Source: a bacterium (GTDB lineage: Bacteria; Sysuimicrobiota; Sysuimicrobiia; Sysuimicrobiales; Segetimicrobiaceae). Taken from it: DNA of 64,000 nucleotides. The translations under genes were made by a program, and so were the position numbers. Position 1 is the stretch's first letter. Every line of letters begins with the position of its first letter. Below, piece after piece: positions 27,608 through 36,134 of the stretch. The notes under the pieces are model-generated. The model worked only from the letters and a program-made list of their open reading frames with translations. It had not been told where the DNA came from and ran no database searches. The DNA lies in assembly GCA_035307765.1 (NCBI GenBank), contig DATGHU010000026.1:1-64000 (forward strand). Reading direction: 5' to 3'.

Positions 27608-28408
27608 CTACGGCCGCGTCGCTGTCCCCAGCCGCCTGGTCAGCGGGGCGTTCGTCCGCCCGCAGTGGGAACCCCCGGTCACTTCGAGATTGGCCCCGGT
27701 GACCCAGGGCAGTCGATCCGAGGCCAGCGCCGCCACGGCCTCCGCCACATCGCTCGGAATCCCCGTCCGTCCGAGCGGCGTCATCTCGATCATGAGATTC
27801 AGGTAGGGGTGCCCGGCCTCTCCCCGTCGCAGGGGGGTGTCGGTCACCAGGCCGGGGGTAACCGCGTTCACGCGTATGCCGAGGGGACCGAGCTCCGTGG
27901 CGAGGACCTGCGTCAGCATGTTGATCGCGGCTTTGGACGCGCAGTAGGCCGCGGACCCCGGTCGTCCCGAGGTCGCAGCCCCCGAGGAGATGTTGATGAT
28001 GCACCCCCGTGCGCCCCGGTCGACCATCTGACGCGCCGCGGCCCGGCAGGTCAAGAAGCACCCCTGCGTGTTCACCAAAAACGGCGATTGCCAGGTGGCC
28101 AGGTCCATTTCCAGCACCGGGACGTTCGGGGAAACCCCGTGACAGTTGACGAGGATGTCCACCGGCCCCAGCGCCTCGGTCACGCCCGCCAGCAGGCGCT
28201 CCACGTCGGCCTCGCGGCTGACGTCTCCGGCGAAAGCCGCCGCCCGTCCGCCGGCCTTCCGCACGGCGGAGGCGGCGGCCTCCGCGCGGGGTCCATCAAG
28301 ATCGCACACCCCCACCGCCGCCCCCTCCCGGCCGAATACTGTGGCGATGACCGGGCCGATGCGGCCCCCACCCCCGGTCAGCCAGACCACCTTGCCCGCG
28401 AACTCCAT
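27608..28408 (-). CDS. SDR-family oxidoreductase
   Basis: 266 residues from ATG 28408. Cofactor loop VVWLTGGGGRIGPVIATVF, Asp after strand 2 (GVCDLDGPRAE, suggesting NAD), NCHG in place of NNAG, catalytic Ser in NISSGAATSGRPGS and YCASKAA. C-terminal LPWVTGANLEVTGGSHCG is the usual SDR tail. Similar to 3-oxoacyl-ACP reductase-like or sugar/alcohol dehydrogenases; substrate unknown. Confidence 0.88.
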   Translation of the reverse strand: MEFAGKVVWLTGGGGRIGPVIATVFGREGAAVGVCDLDGPRAEAAASAVRKAGGRAAAFAGDVSREADVERLLAGVTEALGPVDILVNCHGVSPNVPVLEMDLATWQSPFLVNTQGCFLTCRAAARQMVDRGARGCIINISSGAATSGRPGSAAYCASKAAINMLTQVLATELGPLGIRVNAVTPGLVTDTPLRRGEAGHPYLNLMIEMTPLGRTGIPSDVAEAVAALASDRLPWVTGANLEVTGGSHCGRTNAPLTRRLGTATRP

Positions 28409-28580
28409 GTCCCCTCCCCCCTTCCTGATCGGCCGGTGGCACCGCTCGAGATCCGGCCGCCGATCGCCCCCGCGTGGCCGGCCCCCAAAGCTTGGTCACC
28501 CGGTCTGGGGGGGGCCTAGGCGGACACGCCCCTTCGACTCAATCCATGGGCTTCCCGGGTCTCCCCGGGCGGGGGACGGT

Positions 28581-29261
28581 CTATCGATCCGAGGGGTTGT
28601 CGGCGGCGCGCCCGGCGGGCGCGGCCCGCAGGCCGATGATCTGTTCAAACGCGGAGAGCAGGATCTCCGGGCTCTGGGCCCCGGAGATGCCGTACTTGCC
28701 GTCGACGATGAAGTGGGGCACCCCCTCGATCCCGAGCTCCCGAAACTCCGCTTCGGCCTGACGCACGTCGGCGGTCCCCGCCTCGCTTGCGAGGAACCCG
28801 TCGGCCCGCTCCCGATCCAACCCGCAGGTCGCCGCGACATCGAGGAGGGTTTGCCGGTCTCCAACGTCCTCGCCCTCGATGAAATAGCGTCGAAACAACT
28901 CCTCCACCACGTGGTCCTGCGCGCCTTCACGCCGGGCCAGCCAGATCAGACGGTGCGCGTCGAAGGTGTTGGGGGTCCGGCGGATGCGATCAAAGGCGAA
29001 GCGAAGGCCTTCCGACGCCCCCACCTCGGTCAACCGCGCGTCCAGCGCCTCCGACCGTGCCGGATCTCCAAACTTGGCCTCGCGGTACACCTTCCGGTCG
29101 ATCCCCTGGCGAGGCATCTCCGGGTTGAGCTGAAATGGGTGCCACTCCACCATGGCCTCGACGCCGGACCCGAGCGCCCGGAGCGCCTTCTCCAGACGCC
29201 GCTTGCCGACGAAACACCAGGGGCAGATCACGTCCGAGACCACGTCAATGCGCAGGCGCAT
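28581..29261 (-). CDS. DsbA-family oxidoreductase (FrnE-like)
   Basis: 226 residues from ATG 29261 behind AAAGGGGA. Thioredoxin fold with the active site VICPWCFVGKRRLEKAL near residues 11-27, the helical insert (LDVAATCGLDRERADGFLAS), and the cis-Pro region GIEGVPHFIVDGKYGISGAQ. No signal peptide, so it is a cytosolic FrnE-like protein (2-hydroxychromene-2-carboxylate isomerase/DsbA class), probably a thiol oxidoreductase or isomerase. Confidence 0.92.
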   Translation of the reverse strand: MRLRIDVVSDVICPWCFVGKRRLEKALRALGSGVEAMVEWHPFQLNPEMPRQGIDRKVYREAKFGDPARSEALDARLTEVGASEGLRFAFDRIRRTPNTFDAHRLIWLARREGAQDHVVEELFRRYFIEGEDVGDRQTLLDVAATCGLDRERADGFLASEAGTADVRQAEAEFRELGIEGVPHFIVDGKYGISGAQSPEILLSAFEQIIGLRAAPAGRAADNPSDR

Positions 29262-29332
29262 CGCGTCCCCTTTCCCCCGACGCCGGTCGCGTGCGGCGGG
29301 CGACTCAAGGGTACTGCCTCCGCCACCGAGCG

Positions 29333-29926
29333 TCAACGCCGCCGGCCCAACTCCTTCAAGAACTCCGCCAGTCGATCGTACCACGCCACGTACTCGGCGG
29401 GCCGAAAATGGGCGTTTGCGGGGCTGGGGTTGGGAACGACAAACAGCCCGGTCCGCCCGAGGTGCCGCGGTTGTGCCCCCAGCGTCCACCCGCCCTCCGC
29501 CGCTCCCAGGGCGTACCGGGCGAACGGCCGATAGGCGGTGAGGCCGTGGAAGCACGCGACGCGCGGCCGGCAGGTTTCGAGCCGCCGCCGAAGCTTCGGC
29601 GCCCACGCACGGAAGTCCGCGGGACGCAGATCCCCCGCGCTCCGGCTCGGGGTCTTCACCACATCGGTGAAGCCGATCCCGTACGCAAGGAGCGCCCGGT
29701 CGTCCGCCGGCCCGAGCGCCTCCCGCCCGAGGGCCGCGCGAATCGACGCGCTGAGCGCGGATCGCGAGAACGCCGGCCAGAACCGGCTGGTGGGTCGGGC
29801 GAAGTAGTGCCCGCGGGCCACCGAGTACACCCCGGGATTGATGCCCACAAAGACGAGGTCGAGCCGAGGGGCGAGATAGTCGGGGAGCGTGCTGAACGGG
29901 TACGACGACCCGGTCGGGCGCGGCAC
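29333..29926 (-). CDS. mug: mismatch-specific uracil-DNA glycosylase (Mug family)
   Basis: 197 residues from GTG 29926, six bases past the stop of the upstream dehydrogenase gene. Mug/TDG hallmarks: DLVFVGINPGVYS (catalytic Asn in GINPG), TSRFWPAF, and VVPNPSPANAHF, the intercalation-loop motif. Removes uracil or thymine opposite guanine in DNA. Length is a little above the E. coli enzyme (168). Confidence 0.88.
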   Translation of the reverse strand: MPRPTGSSYPFSTLPDYLAPRLDLVFVGINPGVYSVARGHYFARPTSRFWPAFSRSALSASIRAALGREALGPADDRALLAYGIGFTDVVKTPSRSAGDLRPADFRAWAPKLRRRLETCRPRVACFHGLTAYRPFARYALGAAEGGWTLGAQPRHLGRTGLFVVPNPSPANAHFRPAEYVAWYDRLAEFLKELGRRR

Positions 29927-29932
29927 GCGCGA

Positions 29933-31276
29933 TCAGCCGGGGACGAGTTGCATCTGCTCCTGCCAGAGGCGGTAGAGCGCCCCGGACGCCTCGACGGAGA
30001 CGTCGTCCATGCGGATCAACCCGTCCTCGGGCACCGGCCGGATGAGCGTGGCGCCGCGGGAGAGGCCCATCGGCAGCCACCGCTCGCGCTTCGCACTCAC
30101 GGCGTCGTCGATCAACCCGTAGACCGTGTAGCCGCCTTCCCCGTCGAGGATCTCGCCGACCCCCAGCGGGCGCTTCGCCGCGCAGGCAACCGCCGCGACG
30201 GGCACCGGCCGCGGCGTGCCGGTGGCTCGGTGCTCCAGCACCGCTCGGGCGACGCTGATCGGCAGCTCCATTCCCACCAGGTGGAACGGGCGGTACATGG
30301 CCGCATACGTCCCCGTCCGATCCACCGGCATCCCGTAGTCGGCGAAACACCGCCGCGTGTACGGCCGCGGCGAGGTGATCACCACGTAGACACCCCAACG
30401 AAGGTCGTTGGGGACCGGCCGGCCGTCGCGGTCGACCGAGCTGACCACCTCGACCACCCCCGAGTGCTCGAGGACTCCCCCCTGCTCGGCCGGCTTCAGG
30501 ACTTCGGGAAGACGGTCGATGCCGGCGGGCGGGAAGTGCATACCTCGAACGTCGGGGCGAAGCCCCGTCATGTTCGCCACCGCCGCCATTTCGATCGCCG
30601 ACTTCGTCCCGTCGGTGAAGGAATTGTACATCCGAGGATTCAGCCCCTCACGCTGCTCGGCGTCCGCGCCGTATCGGTCCCAGATGTCGTCGGGGGTGCC
30701 CTTCCGGTAGGCGGGGAGATACTTTGTCCCCTTGCCCGCGGCCACCACCTCGAATCCCAAGCCGGTCGCCCACTCGACGAGCTCATCGATCAGGGCCGGC
30801 TGATCGCCGTACGCGGCGGAGTAGACGAGCCCGGCCAGGTCGGCGGTCCGTCGGAGCACCGCCCCGACGAGCACGTCGGCCTCGACGTTCACCATGACGA
30901 CGTGTTTGCCGCGGCGGAACGCCTCCAGGGCGGAGTCCACCCCGGCTTCGGGGACGCCCGTGGCCTCCACGACCACGTCGATGTCGCTTCCGAGCAGGAC
31001 GCGGGAATCTTCGGTGAACGCAGGAACGCCGCGCGCGATCGCCTCGTTGACCCGCCGCACGGCATCGGCCCGCACGACCGCGTCGGCGGAGAACCCGGCG
31101 TGCGCCAGGGCACGCAGCCCCCGGTCGGCGCCGAGATCACAGACCACGGCGGGGCGCACCCCGCGCATCGTCGCAAGCTGGCAGAGGATCATCGTGCCGA
31201 ATCGCCCGGCCCCGATCACCCCGACGCGCACGGGCCGGCCCGCCGCCTCGCGGGCGGCGAGCTGCTGGTTCAGCAT
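29933..31276 (-). CDS. COG4091-type NAD(P)-dependent dehydrogenase with C-terminal SAF domain
   Basis: 447 residues from ATG 31276. N-terminal Rossmann fold VRVGVIGAGRFGTMILCQLA, then VVCDLGADRG and VVVEATGVPEAGVDSALEA, a homoserine-dehydrogenase-like pattern. Conserved middle DIWDRYGADAEQREGLNP and YNSFTDGTKSAIEMAAVANM. The C-terminal part (ACAAKRPLGVGEILDGEGG) is the SAF-like domain of COG4091. Family members act on branched or phosphorylated short acids or sugars (for example in tetronate/apiose-type routes), but the reaction here cannot be told. It lacks a clear ribosome site and lies 10 bases after fmdB-like, suggesting coupling. Confidence 0.82.
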   Translation of the reverse strand: MLNQQLAAREAAGRPVRVGVIGAGRFGTMILCQLATMRGVRPAVVCDLGADRGLRALAHAGFSADAVVRADAVRRVNEAIARGVPAFTEDSRVLLGSDIDVVVEATGVPEAGVDSALEAFRRGKHVVMVNVEADVLVGAVLRRTADLAGLVYSAAYGDQPALIDELVEWATGLGFEVVAAGKGTKYLPAYRKGTPDDIWDRYGADAEQREGLNPRMYNSFTDGTKSAIEMAAVANMTGLRPDVRGMHFPPAGIDRLPEVLKPAEQGGVLEHSGVVEVVSSVDRDGRPVPNDLRWGVYVVITSPRPYTRRCFADYGMPVDRTGTYAAMYRPFHLVGMELPISVARAVLEHRATGTPRPVPVAAVACAAKRPLGVGEILDGEGGYTVYGLIDDAVSAKRERWLPMGLSRGATLIRPVPEDGLIRMDDVSVEASGALYRLWQEQMQLVPG

Positions 31277-31286
31277 GCGCGGTGGA

Positions 31287-31514
31287 TCAGTGGCCGCAGC
31301 TGCACGCCCCGCCGCAGCCGCATCCACCCGACGAGCTGGTGTCGTCCCCGCCCCCGCGGGCCGCGGTCATGACGAGGATGGGGGTGTACACTCGACGGGT
31401 GTTGCCGTGGCCGCACTCGGGACACGCCGTCCTCTTTCGCGATTCATACTCCGCCACCGTCGCGGTCATCTCGAACTCGTGCCCGCACGACCGGCATTGA
31501 AATACGTATGTCAT
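31287..31514 (-). CDS. FmdB-family zinc-ribbon protein
   Basis: 75 residues from ATG 31514 (GGAGGAGG). Begins MTYVFQCRSCGHEFEMTATV with C-x2-C and later TACPECGHGNTRRVY, the FmdB putative regulatory pattern, and ends in a Gly/Cys-rich tail (GGCGCGGACSCGH) that may bind additional metal. FmdB-type proteins are small nucleic-acid or protein-binding ribbons, first named beside formamidase genes; a formamidase-like gene lies downstream in this run. Confidence 0.88.
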   Translation of the reverse strand: MTYVFQCRSCGHEFEMTATVAEYESRKRTACPECGHGNTRRVYTPILVMTAARGGGDDTSSSGGCGCGGACSCGH

Positions 31515-31529
31515 CAGGGCCTCCTCCGT

Positions 31530-31991
31530 TCAGCCTTCGCGAATCTCCCAAGCATGGCTAATGGCGACGCAGCCTTTCAGCGTCTGGGCGATCGGACAGC
31601 CGCGCTCGAACACGGCGAGCGCGCGCTCGGCCTCCTGGCGCATTCCCGACGGGATCGTCAGGTGGTAGGTGACGCGGATCGCGGTCACCTTCATCACCCG
31701 CTCCGGAGCCTCAACCGTCCCTTCGGCCTCCGCCCACAGCTTCTCCGGGGCGCTGGCGATCCCGCGCGCCTCCAGCGCGCCGGCGAGGGTCCCGGTGAGT
31801 CAACCCGCCGCCGCGGCGACGAGGTGGTCCAGGGTGCTGGGGAGCTCCTCGTCGGGTTCCATCTTATAAAACGCCTTCACCCCAGTGTTCACTCCGTACC
31901 GGATCGGCTCGGGAAAATCCCCGATGAACGCCCGGCGGTTCGGGCGCTTGTCCTGGTAGATACGCACCCGCGCTATGTGAACGGGCTCCAC
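31530..31991 (-). CDS. OsmC-family protein with in-frame UGA at the family cysteine (candidate selenoprotein)
   Basis: The frame from GTG 31991 (GGGGGT upstream) runs MEPVHIARVRIYQDKRPNRR ... TLDHLVAAAAG, then TGA at 31802-31800, then LTGTLAGALEARGIASAPEK and on without interruption to GCPIAQTLKGCVAISHAWEI and a TGA stop at 31530. Total 153 residues with codon 64 as UGA. In OsmC relatives this position is the reactive cysteine (AAAG-C-LTG). Frame, spacing and family similarity are uninterrupted on both sides. Read as selenocysteine the protein is a normal-length OsmC peroxide- or thiol-handling enzyme. OsmC-like selenoproteins are known from metagenomes. Alternative: a nonsense mutation or base error, giving a 63-residue fragment. 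Confidence 0.75.
31764..31780 (-). promoter_or_regulatory. SECIS-like hairpin downstream of the UGA codon
   Basis: Read on the minus strand, GCGCGC (31780-31775), loop UGGAG (31774-31770), GCGCGC (31769-31764): six pairs, extendable by two more past a mismatch. The loop starts 26 bases after UGA and has G in its second position. This agrees with the bacterial SECIS model (short stem, G in the first two loop bases, roughly 16-37 bases from UGA). High GC makes chance hairpins common, so this is support, not proof. Confidence 0.5.
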
Positions 31992-32058
31992 GTCGCACCC
32001 CCGGTCCTGCGTCGGTTCGAGACTTCGATTGCCGGCACCGAAGCAGGAATCTAGTAGG

Positions 32059-32064
32059 AGTATA
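32059..32064 (-). promoter_or_regulatory. -10 element upstream of the OsmC-like gene
   Basis: TATACT on the minus strand, about 70 bases before GTG 31991, in an otherwise GC-rich gap. No good -35 was seen at normal spacing. It probably starts the osmC-fmdB-COG4091 transcript. Confidence 0.45.
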
Positions 32065-32150
32065 GCATGCGAGGCGAGCCGTAACCGGACGCGGGCGAAG
32101 AGCGGGCGCGGAACGATGGGTCCACCCCAGGAGTCGGGGGCCAGCGGGGA

Positions 32151-33185
32151 TCAGCGGTGCGGCGGGGACACCGCCTCCCGCTTGTAAAGGTCCTGCTTCA
32201 TCGCGTAGAGGCGCTGGTCCGCCACGTGGAGGAGGCGCTCCGGATCCGGTCCATCATCCGGGAACACCGCGGTCCCCCAGCAGAAGCTCAGCGGCATCTC
32301 GCGGCCGGCCTGATCGACCATCGGGATGCGCAGCGTGCGCAGCCGGCCGAGGACCTCCTCCGCCAGTGCGCCCGTCGTCTCCGGAAGCATCAGGATGAAC
32401 TCGTCCCCCCCGAACCTGGCGACCAGGTCGGAGGCGCGGACCACCTGCGTCAGGCTCTCGCCCACGCGGATCAGCGTTTCGTCGCCCTTCGCGTGCCCAT
32501 GGGCGTCGTTTACGGCCTTAAAGGCGTTCACATCGAGCAGCACCAGCGTCAGGCTGCGCTGGGTCCGACGGCTGCGGGCGATCTCCGAGGCGAACCGGTC
32601 GAAGAAGCACCGTCGATTCGACAGACCCGTCAGGGCATCGGTGGCCGCGAGTTCCTTGAGCTGCTCGTGGAGGCGGGCCACCTCGATCGCTCCTGTCAGA
32701 TAGCGGGCGACGACGGTGAGAAGGTTGAGATCGACCTCGCTGAACGCGCCGACCTGCTCGCGGTGGGCGCTCAACACCCCGATCGGCCGGCGGCGCACGA
32801 TCAACGGGGCATAGATCCCCGACCGGATGCGCTCCTCCCGCCTGAACACGCGGGGGTCGGCCTGCATATCGGGAACCAACAGGGGCTCCGCCGACTGCAT
32901 CACCACCCCGTGCAGCCCGCGATCCCGCGGCACTTCCAGCCCCCGGAACCCCTCTCGAAGCCCGGAGGCCGCCTTGATCGTGAGGGCCCCCGGATTGCCG
33001 TCGTCGACGAGGGCGAGCGAGCACGAATCGAAACCCGTCTCCTCGCGCAGCACCCGCATCACGTGCTCGAGAAGGTCGCCCAGGCTGAGCACCGCGGTGA
33101 ACTCCGTGGCCAACCGCGAGAGAAACGCCAGCGACTTGTCCGGGGGCGTGAATTCCCCAGGCTCGGCGCGGCCGATCGATTCCAT
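32151..33185 (-). CDS. diguanylate cyclase with GAF domain
   Basis: 344 residues from ATG 33185. A GAF sensor (about residues 20-165: LLEHVMRVLREETGFDSCSL, DRGLHGVVMQSAEPLLVPDM) is followed by a GGDEF domain (TDALTGLSNRRCFFDRF, HGHAKGDETLIRVGESL, VARFGGDEFILMLPE). The active site GGDEF is intact and an inhibitory I-site RASD lies five residues before it. So it should make c-di-GMP, with product inhibition. No membrane helix; the ligand of GAF is unknown. Confidence 0.93.
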   Translation of the reverse strand: MESIGRAEPGEFTPPDKSLAFLSRLATEFTAVLSLGDLLEHVMRVLREETGFDSCSLALVDDGNPGALTIKAASGLREGFRGLEVPRDRGLHGVVMQSAEPLLVPDMQADPRVFRREERIRSGIYAPLIVRRRPIGVLSAHREQVGAFSEVDLNLLTVVARYLTGAIEVARLHEQLKELAATDALTGLSNRRCFFDRFASEIARSRRTQRSLTLVLLDVNAFKAVNDAHGHAKGDETLIRVGESLTQVVRASDLVARFGGDEFILMLPETTGALAEEVLGRLRTLRIPMVDQAGREMPLSFCWGTAVFPDDGPDPERLLHVADQRLYAMKQDLYKREAVSPPHR

Positions 33186-33337
33186 CGGAGCATGAGCTTT
33201 CCGGTGCTCTGACCGCCCGCCCCTTCGGTGCACCCTCCCCCACCCCCTGAGCTGTGGTTCACCACGTGCCGGGCCGGCCTGCCCTCGGAACGCGCCGCCA
33301 CCACTATATCAATACCCTAAATTTGAGCGCCGCAGTC

Positions 33338-34120
33338 TCACCGACCGGTCCATTGCGGCGCCCGCTTGTCGAGAAACGCCGCCACTCCTTCCTGGAAATC
33401 CCCGCTGTTGTAGCACATCGCCACCAGATCATGGCCGGGATTCTCGGGCAGGAGCCGCTGCACGACCCGGCGCACCGCCTCTTTGCTGGCCCGTAGCGTC
33501 AGGGGGGGGCCGGCGGCGATCGCCTCGGCGACCTCCCGGGTCCTGGCCTGGAGCGTCGCGGCAGGGACCACCTCGTTCACCAACCCCCAGGACAGGGCCT
33601 CCGCCGCGCCGACGTGCCGGGCGGTGAAGATCATCTCCTTGGCCCGCGCCGGGCCGAGCAGGGCCACGAGGCGGGCGTAGGTGTGCATCGACAGACAGTT
33701 GCCCAACCGGATGATGGGGATGCCAAACCGCGCGTCGTCCGAGGCGATCCGCAGATCGCAGGTCGCGGCGATCGTCATCCCCCCGCCGACGGCGTATCCG
33801 CGCACGGAGGCCAGCGACGGTTTGCCCACCGCCTCCAGCCGGCCGATCACGCGGTCGATCCGCTCCTCGTATTCGATGCCCGCCTGCGGGTTGCCGCGAA
33901 ACGCCGGAAACTGGCTGATGTCGGTCCCGGAGATGAACGCCCGCTCCCCGCTGCCGCGCACGACCAGGACCTTGATCCCGTCGTCGCGGTCGACCTGATC
34001 GCAGATCTCCACGAGGCGCTGGTACATCGCCCAGGTCATGGCGTTGCGCTGTTCCGGCCGGTTGACGGTGAGGTACGCGACCTCCCGCTCCACCTCGAAG
34101 AGGATCTGAGCCGATTCCAT
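33338..34120 (-). CDS. enoyl-CoA hydratase/isomerase family protein
   Basis: 260 residues; ATG 34120 is best placed behind GGAGG (an in-frame GTG at 34129 overlaps that site). Crotonase fold: VNRPEQRNAMTWAMYQRL, the oxyanion loops GERAFISGTDISQF and VRGYAVGGGMTIAATCDLRI, and ARFGIPIIRLGNCLS. The usual catalytic Glu pair is replaced around GIPIIRLGN, so the exact reaction (hydratase, isomerase or hydrolase) is open. Monocistronic. Confidence 0.88.
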   Translation of the reverse strand: MESAQILFEVEREVAYLTVNRPEQRNAMTWAMYQRLVEICDQVDRDDGIKVLVVRGSGERAFISGTDISQFPAFRGNPQAGIEYEERIDRVIGRLEAVGKPSLASVRGYAVGGGMTIAATCDLRIASDDARFGIPIIRLGNCLSMHTYARLVALLGPARAKEMIFTARHVGAAEALSWGLVNEVVPAATLQARTREVAEAIAAGPPLTLRASKEAVRRVVQRLLPENPGHDLVAMCYNSGDFQEGVAAFLDKRAPQWTGR

Positions 34121-34203
34121 CCGGGCCACCTCCGCCCTGTCCGGGCATGGGAAGAGAAGGGCGCGCTGCGATCGACCGCGGGGGATGGACCGAGTCGGCG
34201 GCG

Positions 34204-35478
34204 TCAGTCCGGCGGGGCACCCGAGGGAGGGCGATCCTCCGGCGCGGGGCGCGGGGCGCCCTCGGTCGGGGATGGGGCTTCCGCCGAACGCTCCGAGGCG
34301 GCGGGGGCGGTCACGACCTGGCGGAGGAGCTCGCCGGCGATGTCGCCGATCGTCACGCGCCCTTCCTCGCCTTGAGCGCTGATGTACTCCTTCACCCGCG
34401 TGCGCTCCCGCTCCCGGGCCAGCCGCCGCAGGCTGAGGATCATGCGGCGCTCGTCGGCGCGGATCTCGGTCACCAGCGCTTCCACGGTCTGGCCGACCTC
34501 GACCACATCGGTCACCTTCTGGACGCGCTTCTCGGCCAGCTCAGAGATGGGGAGGAAGGCATCGATCTCGGTGAGACGGACGAAGGCGCCCGAGGCGACG
34601 GTGCGGACGACCTTCCCGCTCACCACCTGGCCGGGGCGGTACGACTCCCCGAGATGCTGCCAGGGGTCGGGGAGGATGTGCTTCAGCCCCAGCGAGATCC
34701 GTCCCGCCGCCTTGTCGATCTTGAGGACCGCAACCGAGATCCGCTGTCCCCGATGGACGACCTCGGACGGGTGCGTGATGTAGGTCCACGCCATCTCGCT
34801 GATCGGCAGGAGGGCGTCGATCCCGCCGAGATCGACGAACGCTCCGAAGTCGGTCAGGCGCTTCACGACCCCCTCGCGCACCTGCCCTTCCTCCAGGGAG
34901 GCGAGCACGGCCTCCCGGGCCTTCCCGCGCTCCTCGGCCATGGCGTTCTTGTGCGAGAGGATCACCCGCCCCTTGGGGCGATCCACCTCGATGATCCGCA
35001 GCGGGATGCTCTGGCCCACCAACGCCTCGAACTGCCGGCCCTTGGCCTGCGAGAGATCCACATGGCTTCCCGGGACGAACCCCCGCATCCCCAGGTCCAC
35101 CACCAAGCCGCCCTTCACCTTGTCGACCACCATCGCGTGCAGGGTCGTGCCGGCCTCGAACGCCCGCTGGATCCGGTCCCAGGCCAGTGCCAGGTCGGCG
35201 CGTTTCTTGCTGAGCAGGATGCTCCCTTCCTCCCCCTCGACCTTCATCACGTACACGTCGATGCGGTCCCCCACGGCGATTCCCTCCAGGGTGTCGCCGC
35301 GCGCCGACAGTTCCTTCGGCGAAATGAAGCCCTCCGACTTCGCGCCGACGTCAACCAGGACCCCTTCGCTGTCGATGCGCACGACCGTCCCCTGGACAAT
35401 CTGCTGCTCCTCGAGCGCGGGCATCTGCGCGATATCGAGCTCTTCTCCCTGCTGAGACGTCGGCCGCTCCTCTGACAT
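34204..35478 (-). CDS. rpsA: S1 RNA-binding domain protein (ribosomal protein S1 homologue), four S1 repeats
   Basis: 424 residues from ATG 35478. Four S1 domains, about residues 25-95 (VQGTVVRIDSEGVLVDVGAK), 110-178 (GTTLHAMVVDKVKGGLVVDL), 200-268 (REGVVKRLTDFGAFVDLGGI) and 285-353 (VSGKVVRTVASGAFVRLTEI), with acidic N-terminal and Pro/Ala-rich C-terminal tails. Four-domain S1 proteins are typical of Gram-positive-type lineages; the E. coli protein has six. Binds mRNA at the ribosome. Confidence 0.92.
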   Translation of the reverse strand: MSEERPTSQQGEELDIAQMPALEEQQIVQGTVVRIDSEGVLVDVGAKSEGFISPKELSARGDTLEGIAVGDRIDVYVMKVEGEEGSILLSKKRADLALAWDRIQRAFEAGTTLHAMVVDKVKGGLVVDLGMRGFVPGSHVDLSQAKGRQFEALVGQSIPLRIIEVDRPKGRVILSHKNAMAEERGKAREAVLASLEEGQVREGVVKRLTDFGAFVDLGGIDALLPISEMAWTYITHPSEVVHRGQRISVAVLKIDKAAGRISLGLKHILPDPWQHLGESYRPGQVVSGKVVRTVASGAFVRLTEIDAFLPISELAEKRVQKVTDVVEVGQTVEALVTEIRADERRMILSLRRLARERERTRVKEYISAQGEEGRVTIGDIAGELLRQVVTAPAASERSAEAPSPTEGAPRPAPEDRPPSGAPPD

Positions 35479-35562
35479 CGACCCCTCACCCGTCCTTCCG
35501 CCGCGACCGCGCCATCAACCGCGGCCGCGAAATTTTCGTGCGCCAGTCCCGCTCTGCTGCGC

Positions 35563-36006
35563 TTACCTCACCGAGGAATCCGCCCGCCGGGCGGGCCCGT
35601 ACACGGCCGGGACCCCCAACATTCGGCGGATGCCCGGGGGGATCCGGCGGGGACGCCCCGTGCGGTCGACCGCCGCGTGCAGCGTCGCCCCGCGGGCGAT
35701 GACGTCTCCGTCCGCCTTCCGGACGATTTCGTAGCCGAACTCCAGCGTCGCCGGGCGCAGCGATGCGAGCCGCGTCCGGACGGTCAGGAGATCATCGTAC
35801 CGCGCCGGCCGCAGGTACCGGCACCGGGCCTCCACGACGACGAGCAGCCACCCGTCCGCCTCGATCTGAGCATAGGAGCGGCCGCACGACCGGATGAACT
35901 CCGTGCGCCCGGCTTCGAACCACACCAGGTAACTAGCGTGATGCGCCACCCCCATCTGGTCGGTCTCCGCGTAGCGTACCCGCACCTCCAATTCGGATAC
36001 GTCCAT
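35563..36006 (-). CDS. acyl-CoA thioesterase, YbgC-like hotdog fold
   Basis: 147 residues from ATG 36006 (GGAGG five bases away; ATG 36057 with GAGAGGGAAGGA would add 17 residues). Signature VRYAETDQMGVAHHASYLVWFEAGRTEF, of which the Asp in ETDQMG and the following His form the 4-hydroxybenzoyl-CoA thioesterase-type active site. C-terminal IVRKADGDVIARGATLHAAV. Hydrolyses acyl-CoA or acyl-ACP. It follows the peptide transporter genes. Confidence 0.9.
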   Translation of the reverse strand: MDVSELEVRVRYAETDQMGVAHHASYLVWFEAGRTEFIRSCGRSYAQIEADGWLLVVVEARCRYLRPARYDDLLTVRTRLASLRPATLEFGYEIVRKADGDVIARGATLHAAVDRTGRPRRIPPGIRRMLGVPAVYGPARRADSSVR

Positions 36007-36134
36007 CCCCGCCTCCGCACCGCTGCCGCGAGTGGGGAGGTTCGACGTCCTGGACATCCCGGTCCTTCCCTCTCTACGCGCCGACCCCGCCGCCGGTTCG
36101 ATCGGCACCCGCGCCGACCCGGCGGCATCCCGCG

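Noticed and set aside
29135-31372. Plus-strand open frame of about 745 codons across the Mug and COG4091 genes
   Set aside because: Composition is that of an antisense shadow; the minus-strand genes beneath it have clear motifs.
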